Shown here: positions 24,258 through 33,934 of the stretch, in pieces | Position numbering within the stretch: position 1 is the stretch's first letter | Layout of the letters: each line of letters begins with the position of its first letter | Origin: Paenibacillus sp. PvR098 | GTDB lineage: Bacteria; Bacillota; Bacilli; Paenibacillales; NBRC-103111 | NCBI RefSeq assembly: GCF_017833255.1 | Contig: NZ_JAFIBU010000001.1 | Location: 3,508,001 to 3,572,000 of the forward strand | DNA length: 64,000 nt | Reading direction: 5' to 3' | Position numbers and translations under genes: made by a program | Notes under the pieces: model-generated | The model's database searches: none | Seen by the model: only the letters and a program-made list of their open reading frames with translations | What the model was told of the DNA's origin: nothing

Positions 24258-25550
24258 TTGGAAATTATCATACTTATTGTTCTTATATTATTGAACGCCT
24301 TCTTCGCCGCGTCTGAAATCGCTCTGATTTCTCTAAACGACAACAAAGTGAAACTTATGGCCGAGGAAGGCAACAAAAAGGCCGTTATGCTCTACAAACT
24401 GTTAAAAGAGCCAAGCCGGTTTTTGGCTACTATACAAATCGGGATCACTTTAGCCGGATTCATGGCGAGCGCCTTTGCTGCCGAAAGCTTTGCGGGGAGC
24501 TTAGCCCGCGTCATTTACGAAACTGGAGTACCGATCCCGCAAGCCACACTAGAGACGATATCCGTGATCTTTATTACCCTGATATTGTCCTACTTCACGT
24601 TAGTATTCGGTGAATTAGTGCCAAAGCGGCTGGCCATGAAAAAGGCAGAAGCCATCTCCATGATCGCGGTGCGGCCTTTGACCCTATTGTCGGTCATTAC
24701 ATCTCCGTTTGTTAAGCTGCTTACGGGTTCTACCAACGTAATTGTTCGTCTGTTCGGCGTGGATCCCCATGCGAACGATGAGCAGGTAACCGAAGAGGAA
24801 ATCCGCATGATGGTGGATGTGGGCAAGGAGCGAGGAACGATTCAGGAAAATGAAAAAATGATGATCGACAATATTTTTGAGTTCGATAATAAAGTGGTTT
24901 CTGATATTATGACTCACCGAACCAATATCGTGGCTATTCCGATCACGGCGTCGCTGAAAGAAGTCATTCAATTGATCCATATGGAGAAGTATACAAGATT
25001 CCCGGTTTTTGAGAAGGGAATTGACAATATTGTCGGTATCCTGCATGTAAAGGACATTATCCTGTGTCTGGAAGGCAATCATGAGCAGGTTCTTGATATC
25101 AAGGACGTGATACGTAAGCCGTATCTTATTCCGGCTGCAAAGCGGATTGATGAGCTGTTCAAGGATCTGCAGAGGGACAATGTCCATATGGCGATTGCTA
25201 TTGATGAATATGGGGGAACGGCCGGCATTGTGACGATAGAGGATTTACTTGAGGAAATCGTCGGCAATATTTTTGACGAGCATGATGAGGAAGAGAAGGA
25301 AATTATCGTGATCGATGACAATACATTTATGGTGCAAGGCACAACGAACTTAGATGATGTGGAAAAATTCCTTAACGTGGAGCTGGAGACGGATGAATAC
25401 GAAACGTTAAGCGGCTTCCTGATCGGACAGCTGGGCAGGATTCCCGACCAAGGCGAAAATCCGGTTCTGGAGTGGAACGGTATCGTCTTTAAGGTGGAAG
25501 AAGCGGATGAAAAGCGGATACTGAAGGTAAAAGTGTGCAGAGCGGTGTAA
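24258..25550 (+). CDS. CNNM/HlyC-CorC family membrane protein with CBS pair
   Basis: This 430-residue protein starts at TTG, 9 bases after GGAGGATGAG. Residues 1-190 form the DUF21/CNNM membrane domain (NAFFAASEIALISLNDNKVK, IQIGITLAGFMASAFAAESF, FGELVPKRLAMKKAE). Residues 210-340 carry two CBS modules (SDIMTHRTNIVAIP, GILHVKDIILCL, IDEYGGTAGIVTIEDLLEEI). Residues 350-430 are the CorC_HlyC domain. Members such as B. subtilis MpfA act in magnesium efflux; transport of Mg is inferred from family. Confidence 0.92.
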   Translation: MEIIILIVLILLNAFFAASEIALISLNDNKVKLMAEEGNKKAVMLYKLLKEPSRFLATIQIGITLAGFMASAFAAESFAGSLARVIYETGVPIPQATLETISVIFITLILSYFTLVFGELVPKRLAMKKAEAISMIAVRPLTLLSVITSPFVKLLTGSTNVIVRLFGVDPHANDEQVTEEEIRMMVDVGKERGTIQENEKMMIDNIFEFDNKVVSDIMTHRTNIVAIPITASLKEVIQLIHMEKYTRFPVFEKGIDNIVGILHVKDIILCLEGNHEQVLDIKDVIRKPYLIPAAKRIDELFKDLQRDNVHMAIAIDEYGGTAGIVTIEDLLEEIVGNIFDEHDEEEKEIIVIDDNTFMVQGTTNLDDVEKFLNVELETDEYETLSGFLIGQLGRIPDQGENPVLEWNGIVFKVEEADEKRILKVKVCRAV

Positions 25551-25591
25551 TACGCGAATCACGATTCACCAGCCTACAATTAGAATAGATA

Positions 25592-25630
25592 CAGCAAAAT
25601 CCACGGACCCTCGGGTCGGTGGATTTTGCT
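25592..25630 (+). terminator. Terminator after the CBS-domain gene
   Basis: AGCAAAATCCAC and GTGGATTTTGCT form a perfect stem with inner GGACC-type pairs. Confidence 0.75.
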
Positions 25631-25763
25631 TTGTAATGAAGGGGTTTAGATGAAAAGAGTGTTGAGTGGATGGCAGGGGGAACATGGCATACATCCATTT
25701 TTATGAATTTGAATATATTAGGGAATAAACAAAGAAAATGTCGAAATAGAGAGACATTTATTA

Positions 25764-25792
25764 TTGACACTCTGTTAATAAATTTGTTACAT
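25764..25792 (+). promoter_or_regulatory. Possible promoter of the branched-chain amino acid operon
   Basis: A perfect -35 TTGACA (25764-25769) stands 17 bases before TTACAT, a poor -10. It is placed about 40 bases before the first gene. Confidence 0.35.
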
Positions 25793-25831
25793 TCTTCTTT
25801 ATTAATACTTTTCTAAAAAGGGAGATGTATC

Positions 25832-27001
25832 ATGAGACAGAGAAAACGTATGGGTACCGTGCTTTCAGCGGTTCTTAGCTTAGCGCTGCTGGCAGGGTGC
25901 GGCGGGCAACCTGCGGCAACGGACAGCGGGTCTGGGGCAGCTGCCGGTAATGGCGAGCAAGTGGCCAAAATCGGTTATATCGGTTTTATTTCCGGAAGCG
26001 GGGCAGCTTATGGTGAAGCCCAAAAGCAAGGTTTAGAGATTGCTCTAACCGAGTTGAACGAAGCAAACAAAGGAAAATTAAAAATCGAACTGCTGACTGA
26101 AGATTCGGGAGGTAAGAAAGAAAGCGCTATCAACGCTGCCAATAAATTGATTAACCAAGATAAAGTCGTTGCAATCATCGGACCGACCCTGTCTGGCGAA
26201 ATGTTTGCTGTTGGACCGCTGGCGAGCGAATCAGAAACCCCGATTCTCGGAATTTCCAATACAGCTGAAGGCATTAACGATATTGGCGAATACGTATTCC
26301 GCAATTCCTTGCCGGAATCCGTCGCGATTCCCGCGGCTATGGAAGTGGCTGTGAAGAAGCATGACATTAAGAAAGCGGCGTTCATTTATGCGAAAAACGA
26401 CGATTTCTCCGTGTCCGGGTTTAAAACGATGAAGGCAACGGCTGAAAAAATGGGATTGGAGAACCTAGGTGAAGAATCGTTCTCGAATGGGGATGTCGAT
26501 TTCGCCGCACAGCTGACCAAGATTAAAGCGACCAATCCGGATGCTTTGTTCGTATCGTCCTTATATAAGGAAGGTTCTCTAGTTGTGAAAAAAGCGCGTG
26601 AAATTGGTCTGAACGTACCGATTATCGGCGGCAACGGCTTCAATAACCCGCAAGTGCTGGAGATTGCCGGCCAAAGCGCGGAAGGGCTTATCGTAGCAAC
26701 TCCGTTCAGTACAGACAATAAAGAAGAGCATGTACAAAATTTTGTGAAAAAATTTGAAGAGAAATATGGTAAAAAACCGGATCAGTTTGCGGCTCAGGCG
26801 TACGACGGACTGCACATTGTTGCTCAATCGTTGTTGAAAACAAATAAAGCCGACGACCGCAATGCGCTGCGTGAGGAATTGGCCATACTGAAGGACTTCA
26901 ATGGCGTATCAGGCAAGCTTTCCTTCGATGAAAATCGTAATCCGATCAGTGTGCCGTTAGTCGTTACAGTTGAAGGCGGCAAGTTTGTGACGTTTGAATA
27001 G
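25832..27001 (+). CDS. Branched-chain amino acid ABC transporter, substrate-binding lipoprotein
   Basis: This 389-residue LivJ/LivK-type protein has a signal peptide ending in lipobox LALLAGC (Cys about 23) and then a linker rich in Gly, Ala and Ser. The periplasmic-binding type 1 fold follows: KIGYIGFISGSGAAYGEAQ, VVAIIGPTLSGEMFAVGPLA, AAFIYAKNDDFSVSGF, and the C-terminal DQFAAQAYDGLHIV. It feeds Leu, Ile or Val, or a related substrate, to the permeases encoded next. Confidence 0.92.
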   Translation: MRQRKRMGTVLSAVLSLALLAGCGGQPAATDSGSGAAAGNGEQVAKIGYIGFISGSGAAYGEAQKQGLEIALTELNEANKGKLKIELLTEDSGGKKESAINAANKLINQDKVVAIIGPTLSGEMFAVGPLASESETPILGISNTAEGINDIGEYVFRNSLPESVAIPAAMEVAVKKHDIKKAAFIYAKNDDFSVSGFKTMKATAEKMGLENLGEESFSNGDVDFAAQLTKIKATNPDALFVSSLYKEGSLVVKKAREIGLNVPIIGGNGFNNPQVLEIAGQSAEGLIVATPFSTDNKEEHVQNFVKKFEEKYGKKPDQFAAQAYDGLHIVAQSLLKTNKADDRNALREELAILKDFNGVSGKLSFDENRNPISVPLVVTVEGGKFVTFE

Positions 27002-27060
27002 GCAAGCTTTCGTGTAGCACTTGTTGGAGATAGAAAAAGTTGAATAGTAGGGAAACTAAC

Positions 27061-27094
27061 CAAGTTACCCGGGTGCTGCCCGGGTAGCTTGTTT
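27061..27094 (+). terminator. Attenuator-like hairpin between binding protein and permease genes
   Basis: CAAGTTACCCGGG and CCCGGGTAGCTTG form a strong stem followed by GTTTCG. It probably lets the binding protein be made in excess of the membrane components. Confidence 0.7.
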
Positions 27095-27128
27095 CGTAAG
27101 CCCATTTTGCAAAAAAGGAGGAGAACGC

Positions 27129-27992
27129 ATGATTTGGCAGCAGCTTTTCAACGGATTAACCGTCGGAAGCACTTATTCATTGATCGCTATTGGCTATACG
27201 CTTATTTTCGGTGTACTGCGTATTATCAACATGGCACATGGTCAGATCTTTATTTTCGGGTCGCTTGTGGGACTAAGTCTCACAGTTAATTCCGGATTGC
27301 CGTTCATGGTTGCATTTCCCGTTGCGATAATTGTATCGGGGATATTGGGGCTCGTGCTTGAATTCACCGCGCTTCGGCCTCTTAGGAAAAAGAACGTGCC
27401 GCACTTGGCGCCTTTAATCAGCACGATTGGTTTCGCCATCCTAATAGAAGAATTGACTCATGTTTTCTTTGGAGCGGACTCCCGATCGGTGCCGGCTGTT
27501 GGAGCGACGGTTTTTCATGTAGGGCCCTTACAGATGCGTGTGGCGGATCTGATCATCATTGGGATCTCACTGTTTTTAATGGTTGTTCTGAATTACTGGA
27601 TTCAAAAGACCAAAATGGGCAAAGCGCTTAGAGCGACAGCGGAGAATACGGAAACTGCAGGGATTCTGGGCATCAACACCAACGCTGTCATTATAATGAC
27701 CGTTGTGGTTGCTTCGGCTCTTGGCGGTATAGCCGGAATGCTGATCGGTATTGCTTATTCCGCACTGATACCCACTATGGGTCTTACACTGGGCTTCAAA
27801 GGCTTGGCAGCACTTATCCTTGGCGGAGTAGGCAGCATTCCCGGGGCGATGGTGTGTGGCGTGCTTATCGGCATGGCAGAAGTATTAGCCGTTGCCTATG
27901 GCGATTCCTCTTACAGGGATGCTGTTGCCTTCGGTATGATTATTGTCATTCTGCTCATTCGGCCGCAGGGCCTGTTTGGGAAAAAGGCGTAA
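27129..27992 (+). CDS. livH: Branched-chain amino acid ABC transporter permease LivH
   Basis: This 287-residue membrane protein has about eight hydrophobic segments. Family blocks seen are NGLTVGSTYSLIAIGYTLIF, FGVLRIINMAHGQIFIFGSL near the N-terminus, and TMGLTLGFKGLAALILGGVGSIPGA in the cytoplasmic loop. ATG behind AAAGGAGG. It forms the channel with LivM. Confidence 0.95.
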   Translation: MIWQQLFNGLTVGSTYSLIAIGYTLIFGVLRIINMAHGQIFIFGSLVGLSLTVNSGLPFMVAFPVAIIVSGILGLVLEFTALRPLRKKNVPHLAPLISTIGFAILIEELTHVFFGADSRSVPAVGATVFHVGPLQMRVADLIIIGISLFLMVVLNYWIQKTKMGKALRATAENTETAGILGINTNAVIIMTVVVASALGGIAGMLIGIAYSALIPTMGLTLGFKGLAALILGGVGSIPGAMVCGVLIGMAEVLAVAYGDSSYRDAVAFGMIIVILLIRPQGLFGKKA

Positions 27993-28011
27993 AGGGGGAT
28001 AATGAGAAGAA

Positions 28012-28962
28012 ATGGACTTTTTAAATCCTTATACGCTGCAGGTATTCACGTTTTTGTTCCTGAATTTAATTTTGGCAATTAGTATTTATATTACCTTGTC
28101 TACGGGACAGCTTTCGCTTGGACATGCAGGGTTTATGAGTATTGGCGCGTATACCGCATCCATTGCTACCAAATCGGCCGATTTGCCGTTGATTGTTGCA
28201 TTGATCCTCGCGGTTATCATTACCGGAATTGTAGCTTTAATTATTGGTTATCCCACATTAAGGCTTCATGGGTTGTATCTGGCTATTGCTACCCTTGGTT
28301 TTGGTGAAGTTGTCCGGGTCATTATGCTGAACTTAAATATCACTAACGGTGCCCTGGGCATGACCGGATTGCAATCGATCGGAACACGGCTATACGATCT
28401 GGAGAAGTTAATCGGTCTGGATGCATCCGCACTGGGTATTTCCGTAGCTCAAATGAAAGCATTATCGACCTTAATTGCGATGATACTGTTGTTTATTATC
28501 ATTTTGTTATGCCAAGTTCGTTTGGACCGCTCCCGGGTTGGCCGTGCGTTTAGCGCCATTCGTGCGGATGAAACAGCAGCCCGTGCAATGGGCATCAATA
28601 TTACGTATTACAAGATGCTGGCTTATTTGATCGGTTCCATGCTCGCGGGCCTTGGCGGCGGACTCTATGCCCATATTACGACAAGCATTACTCCTGACGA
28701 TTTCAATTACCACCGGGTTGTGGAAATCCTATCGTTCGCCGTTATCGGCGGTTCGGAGGTCATTATCGGTCCGCTCTTTGGGGCGGCGCTGCTAACAGGA
28801 TTACCTGAGTATTTGCGCGTCTTGGCCGAATACAAAATGATTTTCTACGGCAGCTTATTGATTCTCGTTATGGCTTTCCGTCCGCATGGCTTGATTACGG
28901 CCAGCACATTTGCCAAATGGAAAAAACGTAAAAGTAAATCTTCCGGCAAGGGAGGCCAGTAA
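28012..28962 (+). CDS. livM: Branched-chain amino acid ABC transporter permease LivM
   Basis: This 316-residue membrane protein has the LivM signatures LSTGQLSLGHAGFMSIGAYT, GRAFSAIRADETAARAMGIN (the ATPase-contact loop) and LAYLIGSMLAGLGGGLYAH. It follows livH by 19 bases. The last residues are a Lys/Ser-rich cytoplasmic tail. Confidence 0.95.
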   Translation: MDFLNPYTLQVFTFLFLNLILAISIYITLSTGQLSLGHAGFMSIGAYTASIATKSADLPLIVALILAVIITGIVALIIGYPTLRLHGLYLAIATLGFGEVVRVIMLNLNITNGALGMTGLQSIGTRLYDLEKLIGLDASALGISVAQMKALSTLIAMILLFIIILLCQVRLDRSRVGRAFSAIRADETAARAMGINITYYKMLAYLIGSMLAGLGGGLYAHITTSITPDDFNYHRVVEILSFAVIGGSEVIIGPLFGAALLTGLPEYLRVLAEYKMIFYGSLLILVMAFRPHGLITASTFAKWKKRKSKSSGKGGQ

Positions 28963-28963
28963 C

Positions 28964-29725
28964 ATGCTGCTCGAATTAAAACAAATCGGTAAAACATTCG
29001 GCGGGATTAAGGCCCTGTCGGACGTGAATTTTACCTTAGATAAAGGTCAGATTCTTGGTTTGATCGGACCTAACGGGGCTGGGAAAACCACAATTTTCAA
29101 CATGATTACAGGCATTTTTCCGCCGACTAAAGGAAGCATTGTTTTTGACGGAACGAATTTGCTGCAGCTGCCTCCACATAAAATTACGGAGCTGGGCATC
29201 GCTCGTACTTTTCAAAACATCCGTTTGTTCGGTCATATGAGCGCTTTGGAAAACATCAAGGTCGGGATGCATACGGTAACCAAATCCGGTTACTGGGCTT
29301 CTCTTCTGCATCTGCCGGGTCAAAAGAAAGAAGAGGCTCATGTACAGGAACGTTCGATAGAGCTGCTCGAATTCGTTGGCCTGAAGGACGTTGCCGATAT
29401 CCGGTCCGATACGCTGGCGTATGGGCAGCAGCGCAGACTTGAAATCGCTCGGGCGCTTGCGACGAATCCGAAGCTGCTTTTACTGGATGAACCGGCAGCG
29501 GGAATGATCGAGAGTGAGACGCACGAGCTGATGGATCTGATCCGCAAAATTCGCGACAACGGTACGACGGTGCTGCTTGTAGAGCACGATATGCCACTGG
29601 TAATGAACCTGTGCGATCGAGTGGTATGCATCAATTTCGGCGTAAAAATTGCTGAGGGCGCACCTGAGGAAATCCAAAACCATCCTGATGTCATCGAGGC
29701 TTACCTCGGGAAGGAGGATGACTGA
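28964..29725 (+). CDS. livG: Branched-chain amino acid ABC transporter ATPase LivG
   Basis: This 253-residue ATPase has Walker A GPNGAGKTT, signature LAYGQQRRLEIARALA, Walker B LLLLDEPAAG and the switch His in LVEHDM. The usual Asn-Pro after the Walker B glycine-methionine is replaced by Ile-Glu-Ser here. I chose the ATG at 28964 behind GGGAGG, one base after livM; an upstream frame overlapping livM is less likely. It pairs with LivF. Confidence 0.95.
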   Translation: MLLELKQIGKTFGGIKALSDVNFTLDKGQILGLIGPNGAGKTTIFNMITGIFPPTKGSIVFDGTNLLQLPPHKITELGIARTFQNIRLFGHMSALENIKVGMHTVTKSGYWASLLHLPGQKKEEAHVQERSIELLEFVGLKDVADIRSDTLAYGQQRRLEIARALATNPKLLLLDEPAAGMIESETHELMDLIRKIRDNGTTVLLVEHDMPLVMNLCDRVVCINFGVKIAEGAPEEIQNHPDVIEAYLGKEDD

Positions 29726-30441
29726 TGCTTACGATACAAAATCTCGAAACGTATTATGGCAACATTCGTGCATTAAAGGGCATTTCGCTTGAAGTGCCCG
29801 AAGGGAAAATCGTTTCTCTGATCGGCGCTAACGGGGCCGGGAAGACGACGATGATGAAGACGGTGGCCGGTGTGCTTACGCCGCGGAACGGTTCCATCAC
29901 CCTTAACGGTAAGCAGGTACAGGGAATGAAGCCGCACCAATTGGTCAAGGAAGGACTTGCTTTGGTGCCAGAAGGGCGGCAGGTGCTTGCTCCGATGACC
30001 GTGCTTGAGAACCTTGAGCTTGGCGCCTACCAGCGTAACGATCGTCAAGGCATACAGCAAGACATTGAGAAGATGTTCGCTTGGTTCCCGATTCTGAAAG
30101 AGCGGGTGGACCAACTGGCTGGAACGATGTCCGGCGGACAGCAGCAAATGCTTGCGATCGCCCGTGCGCTGATGTCCCGTCCGAAGCTGCTGCTGCTTGA
30201 TGAGCCTTCGATGGGTCTTGCTCCGATCATTGTTTCGGATATTTTTAAAGTCATCCAGCAGATCAATCAAGAAGGAACAACGGTGTTGATCGTGGAGCAG
30301 AACGTTCGACAAGTGCTTAAGATTGCAGACTACGGATACGTTCTCGAATCCGGACAAATTGTCCTCAGCGGCGAGGCGAAAGATTTGCTGCACAATGACC
30401 GGGTGAAAGAAGCGTATCTCGGCGGCAAGAAGCATGCATGA
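29725..30441 (+). CDS. livF: Branched-chain amino acid ABC transporter ATPase LivF
   Basis: This 238-residue ATPase has Walker A GANGAGKTT, LivF-type VPEGRQVLAPMTVLENLELG, signature MSGGQQQMLAIARALM, Walker B LLLLDEPSMGLAP and IVEQNV. The start ATG overlaps the livG stop by one base (TGATG), so the two subunits are translationally coupled. It is the last gene of the operon. Confidence 0.95.
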   Translation: MLTIQNLETYYGNIRALKGISLEVPEGKIVSLIGANGAGKTTMMKTVAGVLTPRNGSITLNGKQVQGMKPHQLVKEGLALVPEGRQVLAPMTVLENLELGAYQRNDRQGIQQDIEKMFAWFPILKERVDQLAGTMSGGQQQMLAIARALMSRPKLLLLDEPSMGLAPIIVSDIFKVIQQINQEGTTVLIVEQNVRQVLKIADYGYVLESGQIVLSGEAKDLLHNDRVKEAYLGGKKHA

Positions 30442-30460
30442 GGAGTTATATATCACATAG

Positions 30461-30502
30461 AAGGACAGACGAATGATGAATTCATTCGTCTGTCCTTTCT
30501 TT
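30461..30502 (+). terminator. Terminator of the liv operon
   Basis: AAGGACAGACGAATGA and TTCATTCGTCTGTCCTT form a long perfect stem followed by a T-rich tail. Confidence 0.85.
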
Positions 30503-30616
30503 ATTATTTAGTATGCAGCATCGTCTTTGCTAGAAGCTGATCCGTTTTTAGTTTCTATTCATCTTCTTTTCAGCTTTTTGTGCTATGTTCGGAAAAAAAG
30601 TAAGTAGGGAAGGTGG

Positions 30617-31426
30617 ATGGGGAGTACGATGAGAGAGAGATCGATTCATTGGCTTATGGTCGTATCGGCCATATCTTGTCTGATCTGGATGGGCGGTCTG
30701 GCTTGGACGCTCCAGCATTACTTAAGCGATGCGGCGGCAGCTCCTGCGGAGAGGGCTCCTGTCTCCGAGGAGAGTTCGCCTGCACCAGTGCTGGAGAATG
30801 ATGATGGGAGCTTTCGGCTGCTTGCGCTTGGCGATTCTTTAACTAGAGGCAGCGGGGATCCGGAAGGAAGGGGCTATGTCGGTTATTTGTTGGATCACCT
30901 GAAGGAGAAGTCGGAGCAAAAAGTTATAATGGAAAATTATGGGGTAGATGGGCAAACCTCTAGTCAGCTGGCCTTGCTCCTTCAAGAAAGAGAGCTGCTG
31001 GCTCAAGTGAAAGCCGCTGACGTCATCGTCATCAGTATAGGCGGGAATGATTTGTTCCGGGGTGGGGAAACGCTGGGGCATCTGGATCCGGTGAAAATTC
31101 AAGAAATCGAGGATACCTATTTGCGCGAGCTTGATGGGATTCTGAAGCAGCTTCGGGAGGAAAACGCCGCAGCGAGGATTTTTCTGATCGGCTTGTACAA
31201 TCCGTTCATCGAACTGCAGGATACGGAAACCACAAGCAAGATCGTAAGAGACTGGAACTATAAAGCTGCCGAGGTCGCGGCCCAACATCCGCAAACCATT
31301 TTGGTTCCGACCTTCGACTTGTTTCAATTGAAAGTCCAAGATTATTTGGCGAGCGACTTGTTTCATCCTAATGCAGCCGGGTACCGTTTAATCGGGGACA
31401 GGGTAGCTTCGTTAATTACTTGGTAG
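30617..31426 (+). CDS. SGNH/GDSL-family hydrolase, membrane-anchored or secreted
   Basis: This protein of up to 269 residues (ATG 30617; ATG 30629 also possible) has an N-terminal hydrophobic segment (residues 13-35) and a low-complexity Ala/Pro/Glu linker. The SGNH hydrolase domain has block I LALGDSLTRGSGDPEGRGYV (nucleophile Ser), block III IGGNDLF and block V DLFHPNAAGY with the catalytic Asp and His. YpmR-like proteins have this build. It overlaps slightly with the region just before the next ABC gene, so the three genes probably form an operon. The ester substrate is unknown. Confidence 0.88.
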   Translation: MGSTMRERSIHWLMVVSAISCLIWMGGLAWTLQHYLSDAAAAPAERAPVSEESSPAPVLENDDGSFRLLALGDSLTRGSGDPEGRGYVGYLLDHLKEKSEQKVIMENYGVDGQTSSQLALLLQERELLAQVKAADVIVISIGGNDLFRGGETLGHLDPVKIQEIEDTYLRELDGILKQLREENAAARIFLIGLYNPFIELQDTETTSKIVRDWNYKAAEVAAQHPQTILVPTFDLFQLKVQDYLASDLFHPNAAGYRLIGDRVASLITW

Positions 31427-31437
31427 GAGGTGGGCGT

Positions 31438-32349
31438 ATGAGCGAGATTACACTGTCGGTGCAAGGCCTGAGAAAGGTCATTGGGAAGCGGGAGATCATT
31501 CAAGGTCTCGATTTTGAGTTAAAGCGCGGCGAGGTGTTTGGTTTTCTCGGACCTAATGGCGCGGGAAAAACCACAACCATTCGAATGCTGGTGGGGCTCA
31601 TTAAGCCTACGGCCGGCACCATTCGAATATGCGGCTATGATATAGATAAGCAGTTCCCAGAGGCGATGAGGAATCTGGGATGTATCGTTGAAAATCCCGA
31701 GCTATACTCCTACTTGAGCGGATGGAGCAATCTGCAGTATTTTGCCCGAATGATGGAGGGGATAGACGAGGCACGGATCACGGAAGTGGTGAAGCTGGTC
31801 GGCTTGAGCGCGAGAATTCACGATAAGGTAAAGACCTATTCGCTGGGCATGCGCCAAAGGCTCGGCATCGCGCAAGCATTGCTGGGGAGCCCGAAGGTTC
31901 TGATTCTGGATGAGCCAACCAATGGGCTGGATCCCTCTGGCATTCGGGAGATGCGGGAATTCATACGCTATTTGGCTGAAAAAGAAGGCTTAAGCGTACT
32001 GGTGTCCAGTCACTTGCTCAGTGAAATTCAGCTGATGTGTGACCGGGTCGCGATTATTTCGAAAGGACGAGTCGTTCAAGTGGGCGCGGTGCACAGCCTT
32101 CTCGCTCATCAAGAACGGGTCATTTGGCGGTTATCCCCCCTGTCGAAAGGGATTCGGGTTTTGCAGGAGCGAACGGGTTCGTTACAGATGGAAGGGGACA
32201 CCTTGATTACCCCCTATATCGAGCAGGAGGTCGGGCAATGGAATCAAGCTCTGGTGGAAGCGGGAGTGACCGTGACGGAAATGAGCCGCAGGCTTCCCTC
32301 ACTGGAGGATCTGTTCATTGAGCTGACGGGAGGGCAAAGCATTGATTAA
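31438..32349 (+). CDS. ABC transporter ATPase, BcrA/CcmA type
   Basis: This 303-residue ATPase has Walker A GPNGAGKTT, signature YSLGMRQRLGIAQAL, Walker B VLILDEPTNGLDP and VSSHLLSE. The C-terminal about 80 residues are the extension usual in drug or peptide exporter ATPases. ATG 31438 lies behind GGAGGTGGG. It works with the membrane partner encoded next, overlapping by 8 bases. Confidence 0.92.
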   Translation: MSEITLSVQGLRKVIGKREIIQGLDFELKRGEVFGFLGPNGAGKTTTIRMLVGLIKPTAGTIRICGYDIDKQFPEAMRNLGCIVENPELYSYLSGWSNLQYFARMMEGIDEARITEVVKLVGLSARIHDKVKTYSLGMRQRLGIAQALLGSPKVLILDEPTNGLDPSGIREMREFIRYLAEKEGLSVLVSSHLLSEIQLMCDRVAIISKGRVVQVGAVHSLLAHQERVIWRLSPLSKGIRVLQERTGSLQMEGDTLITPYIEQEVGQWNQALVEAGVTVTEMSRRLPSLEDLFIELTGGQSID

Positions 32350-33322
32350 CCTGGTCTATAACGAAATGGTGAAGCTGACCGGAAAGAGAAGACTGCTGAT
32401 CGTGACGCTGATTATTGGGATCCTGATCTCCTTGTTTACTTATGCGCAGTATCGGCAGGCGGAAGAAAACCGCAAGCGATTTGGAGATATCGATTGGCGT
32501 ATGGCTTTGGAGCAGCGAATTGCGAATTGGGAGAACCGATTAACGAATCCCCGGACGACGGAGGAATCGCGGCAAAGTCTGGAGATTCGCATCGCTCAGC
32601 AGCGATACTATTTAGAGCATGACATTAATCCGGCTGAGCCCGGTGCTCCGACATTCGTGAGAGGTTTTGTGGAGAATAGCATCAATCTGCTCCTGCCCTT
32701 AATGGTGATGGTCATCGCGGCAGATTTGGTATCTTCTGAGCATAGCGGAGGCACCATGAAGGTACTGCTGACGCGGCCTGTAAGAAGATGGCGAATTTTA
32801 CTCAGCAAATATTTGGCGCTGCTGTTTTCGGTGTCGTTCATTATTACGCTATTTGGCTTGCTATCGGCTCTCATATCCGGGATGGTGTTCGGCTTTCAGG
32901 GCTGGTCAGCGCCGGTTCTTACAGGATTCTCAGTAAGTGAGGGACAGTTGGATTCATCGGGTGTGACGATGGTGCCTCAGTGGCAGTTTATCCTGATGGC
33001 GCTGGGACTGGCATGGTTTGTTTCGGTCGTGGTCGCTACGATAACATTCATGCTCTCAGTCCTCGTTCGAAGCACTGCTGCGGTCATGGGGATTATGCTG
33101 GCCTGCCTCATTGCCGGGACGATTCTGAATGCGATGGTCGCCTCTTGGGAATCGGCAAAGTATCTGTTTATGGTCAATCTGCAGCTTATTGATTACCTGG
33201 AGGACGCTGCTCCGCCAATCGCGGGCATGTCGCTGGGCTCCTCGCTGTTAGTGCTTCTGGTCTGGGGTGCTGCGGCGCTGATCATTTCCTTTGTATCGTT
33301 TACCAGGCGGGATGTGTATTAG
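32342..33322 (+). CDS. ABC-2 type transporter permease
   Basis: This 326-residue membrane protein starts at TTG behind GGGAGGG, overlapping the ATPase gene. It has an N-terminal membrane segment (residues 18-35), a long extracytoplasmic helical loop (about 38-105) and then five hydrophobic segments. GTMKVLLTRPVRRWRILLSK is the usual cytoplasmic coupling helix of ABC-2 permeases. The substrate is unknown; antimicrobial-peptide or stress export is typical of this pairing. Confidence 0.9.
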   Translation: MINLVYNEMVKLTGKRRLLIVTLIIGILISLFTYAQYRQAEENRKRFGDIDWRMALEQRIANWENRLTNPRTTEESRQSLEIRIAQQRYYLEHDINPAEPGAPTFVRGFVENSINLLLPLMVMVIAADLVSSEHSGGTMKVLLTRPVRRWRILLSKYLALLFSVSFIITLFGLLSALISGMVFGFQGWSAPVLTGFSVSEGQLDSSGVTMVPQWQFILMALGLAWFVSVVVATITFMLSVLVRSTAAVMGIMLACLIAGTILNAMVASWESAKYLFMVNLQLIDYLEDAAPPIAGMSLGSSLLVLLVWGAAALIISFVSFTRRDVY

Positions 33323-33439
33323 TTGATAAAAAAGGCAGTGACCCTGCAAGGACCCATGCGGTGGTGGTTCTTTGCAGGCGATTTCAGCGTACGTCCCCGC
33401 TCCGTAAATTTGACGGCAAGAACATCAGTTCTGAATGTA

Positions 33440-33850
33440 TTAACCGGGTGTGTCCTGAGGAACGAAGATCATGCTGCGGTTTCCATGTGTAAACTTAACC
33501 TCTGTAAGCGCCGCTGTCAGGCTTCGGAAGCTGGGACTTGTCCGTCGAGATAAGAACGGAACGGCTGTCTCCGTCCCATTCGATCTTTTCCCCGAGAGCT
33601 TCACCGACGAAGCGCAGCGGCACCATGGTCGAACCGTTGACGATTTCCGGGGCTACTCAAGGTCTGTTTGAGTTTGACCGATCCACGCGCCCTTCCAACC
33701 GATTTGCAAGCGTATAGCTTTATCGCCTTTGTTCGCATCGATGATCTGATTCTCTCCATCCCACTCAACGGTTGCGTAGAGCCTTTTGGCTGCAGCCTTG
33801 TTTGAAACGACGGTTAGATTGATCTGCTCCAAGCCGGCGTATGATTTTGA
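33440..33850 (-). pseudogene. Copper-amine-oxidase-like N-terminal domain protein, degraded
   Basis: Read leftwards, one frame gives YATVEWDGENQIIDANKGDK, then AIRLQIGWKGAWIGQ and a stop near 33653. A second frame continues with PEIVNGSTMVPLRFVGEALG and EKIEWDGDSRSVLIS. A third gives VKFTHGNRSMIFVPQDTPG and a stop at 33440. WDG, MVPLRFVGEALG and WDG in this order are the signature of the Cu_amine_oxidN1 domain common in secreted Paenibacillus proteins. At least two frameshifts interrupt it and no 5' end or signal peptide is seen. The small + strand frames here are shadows. Confidence 0.7.
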
Positions 33851-33934
33851 TGGTTGGGTAAGGAAAAATATTGGTTTAACGCGTTTTGTTGGGGTAAGAA
33901 TATCAAGGTTGGCATGTTGAAGGAGATGGTGAAA

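Noticed and set aside
33323-33671. Two short + strand open frames after the ABC-2 permease
   Set aside because: They overlap the minus-strand remains of a copper-amine-oxidase-like domain and have no ribosome binding site.
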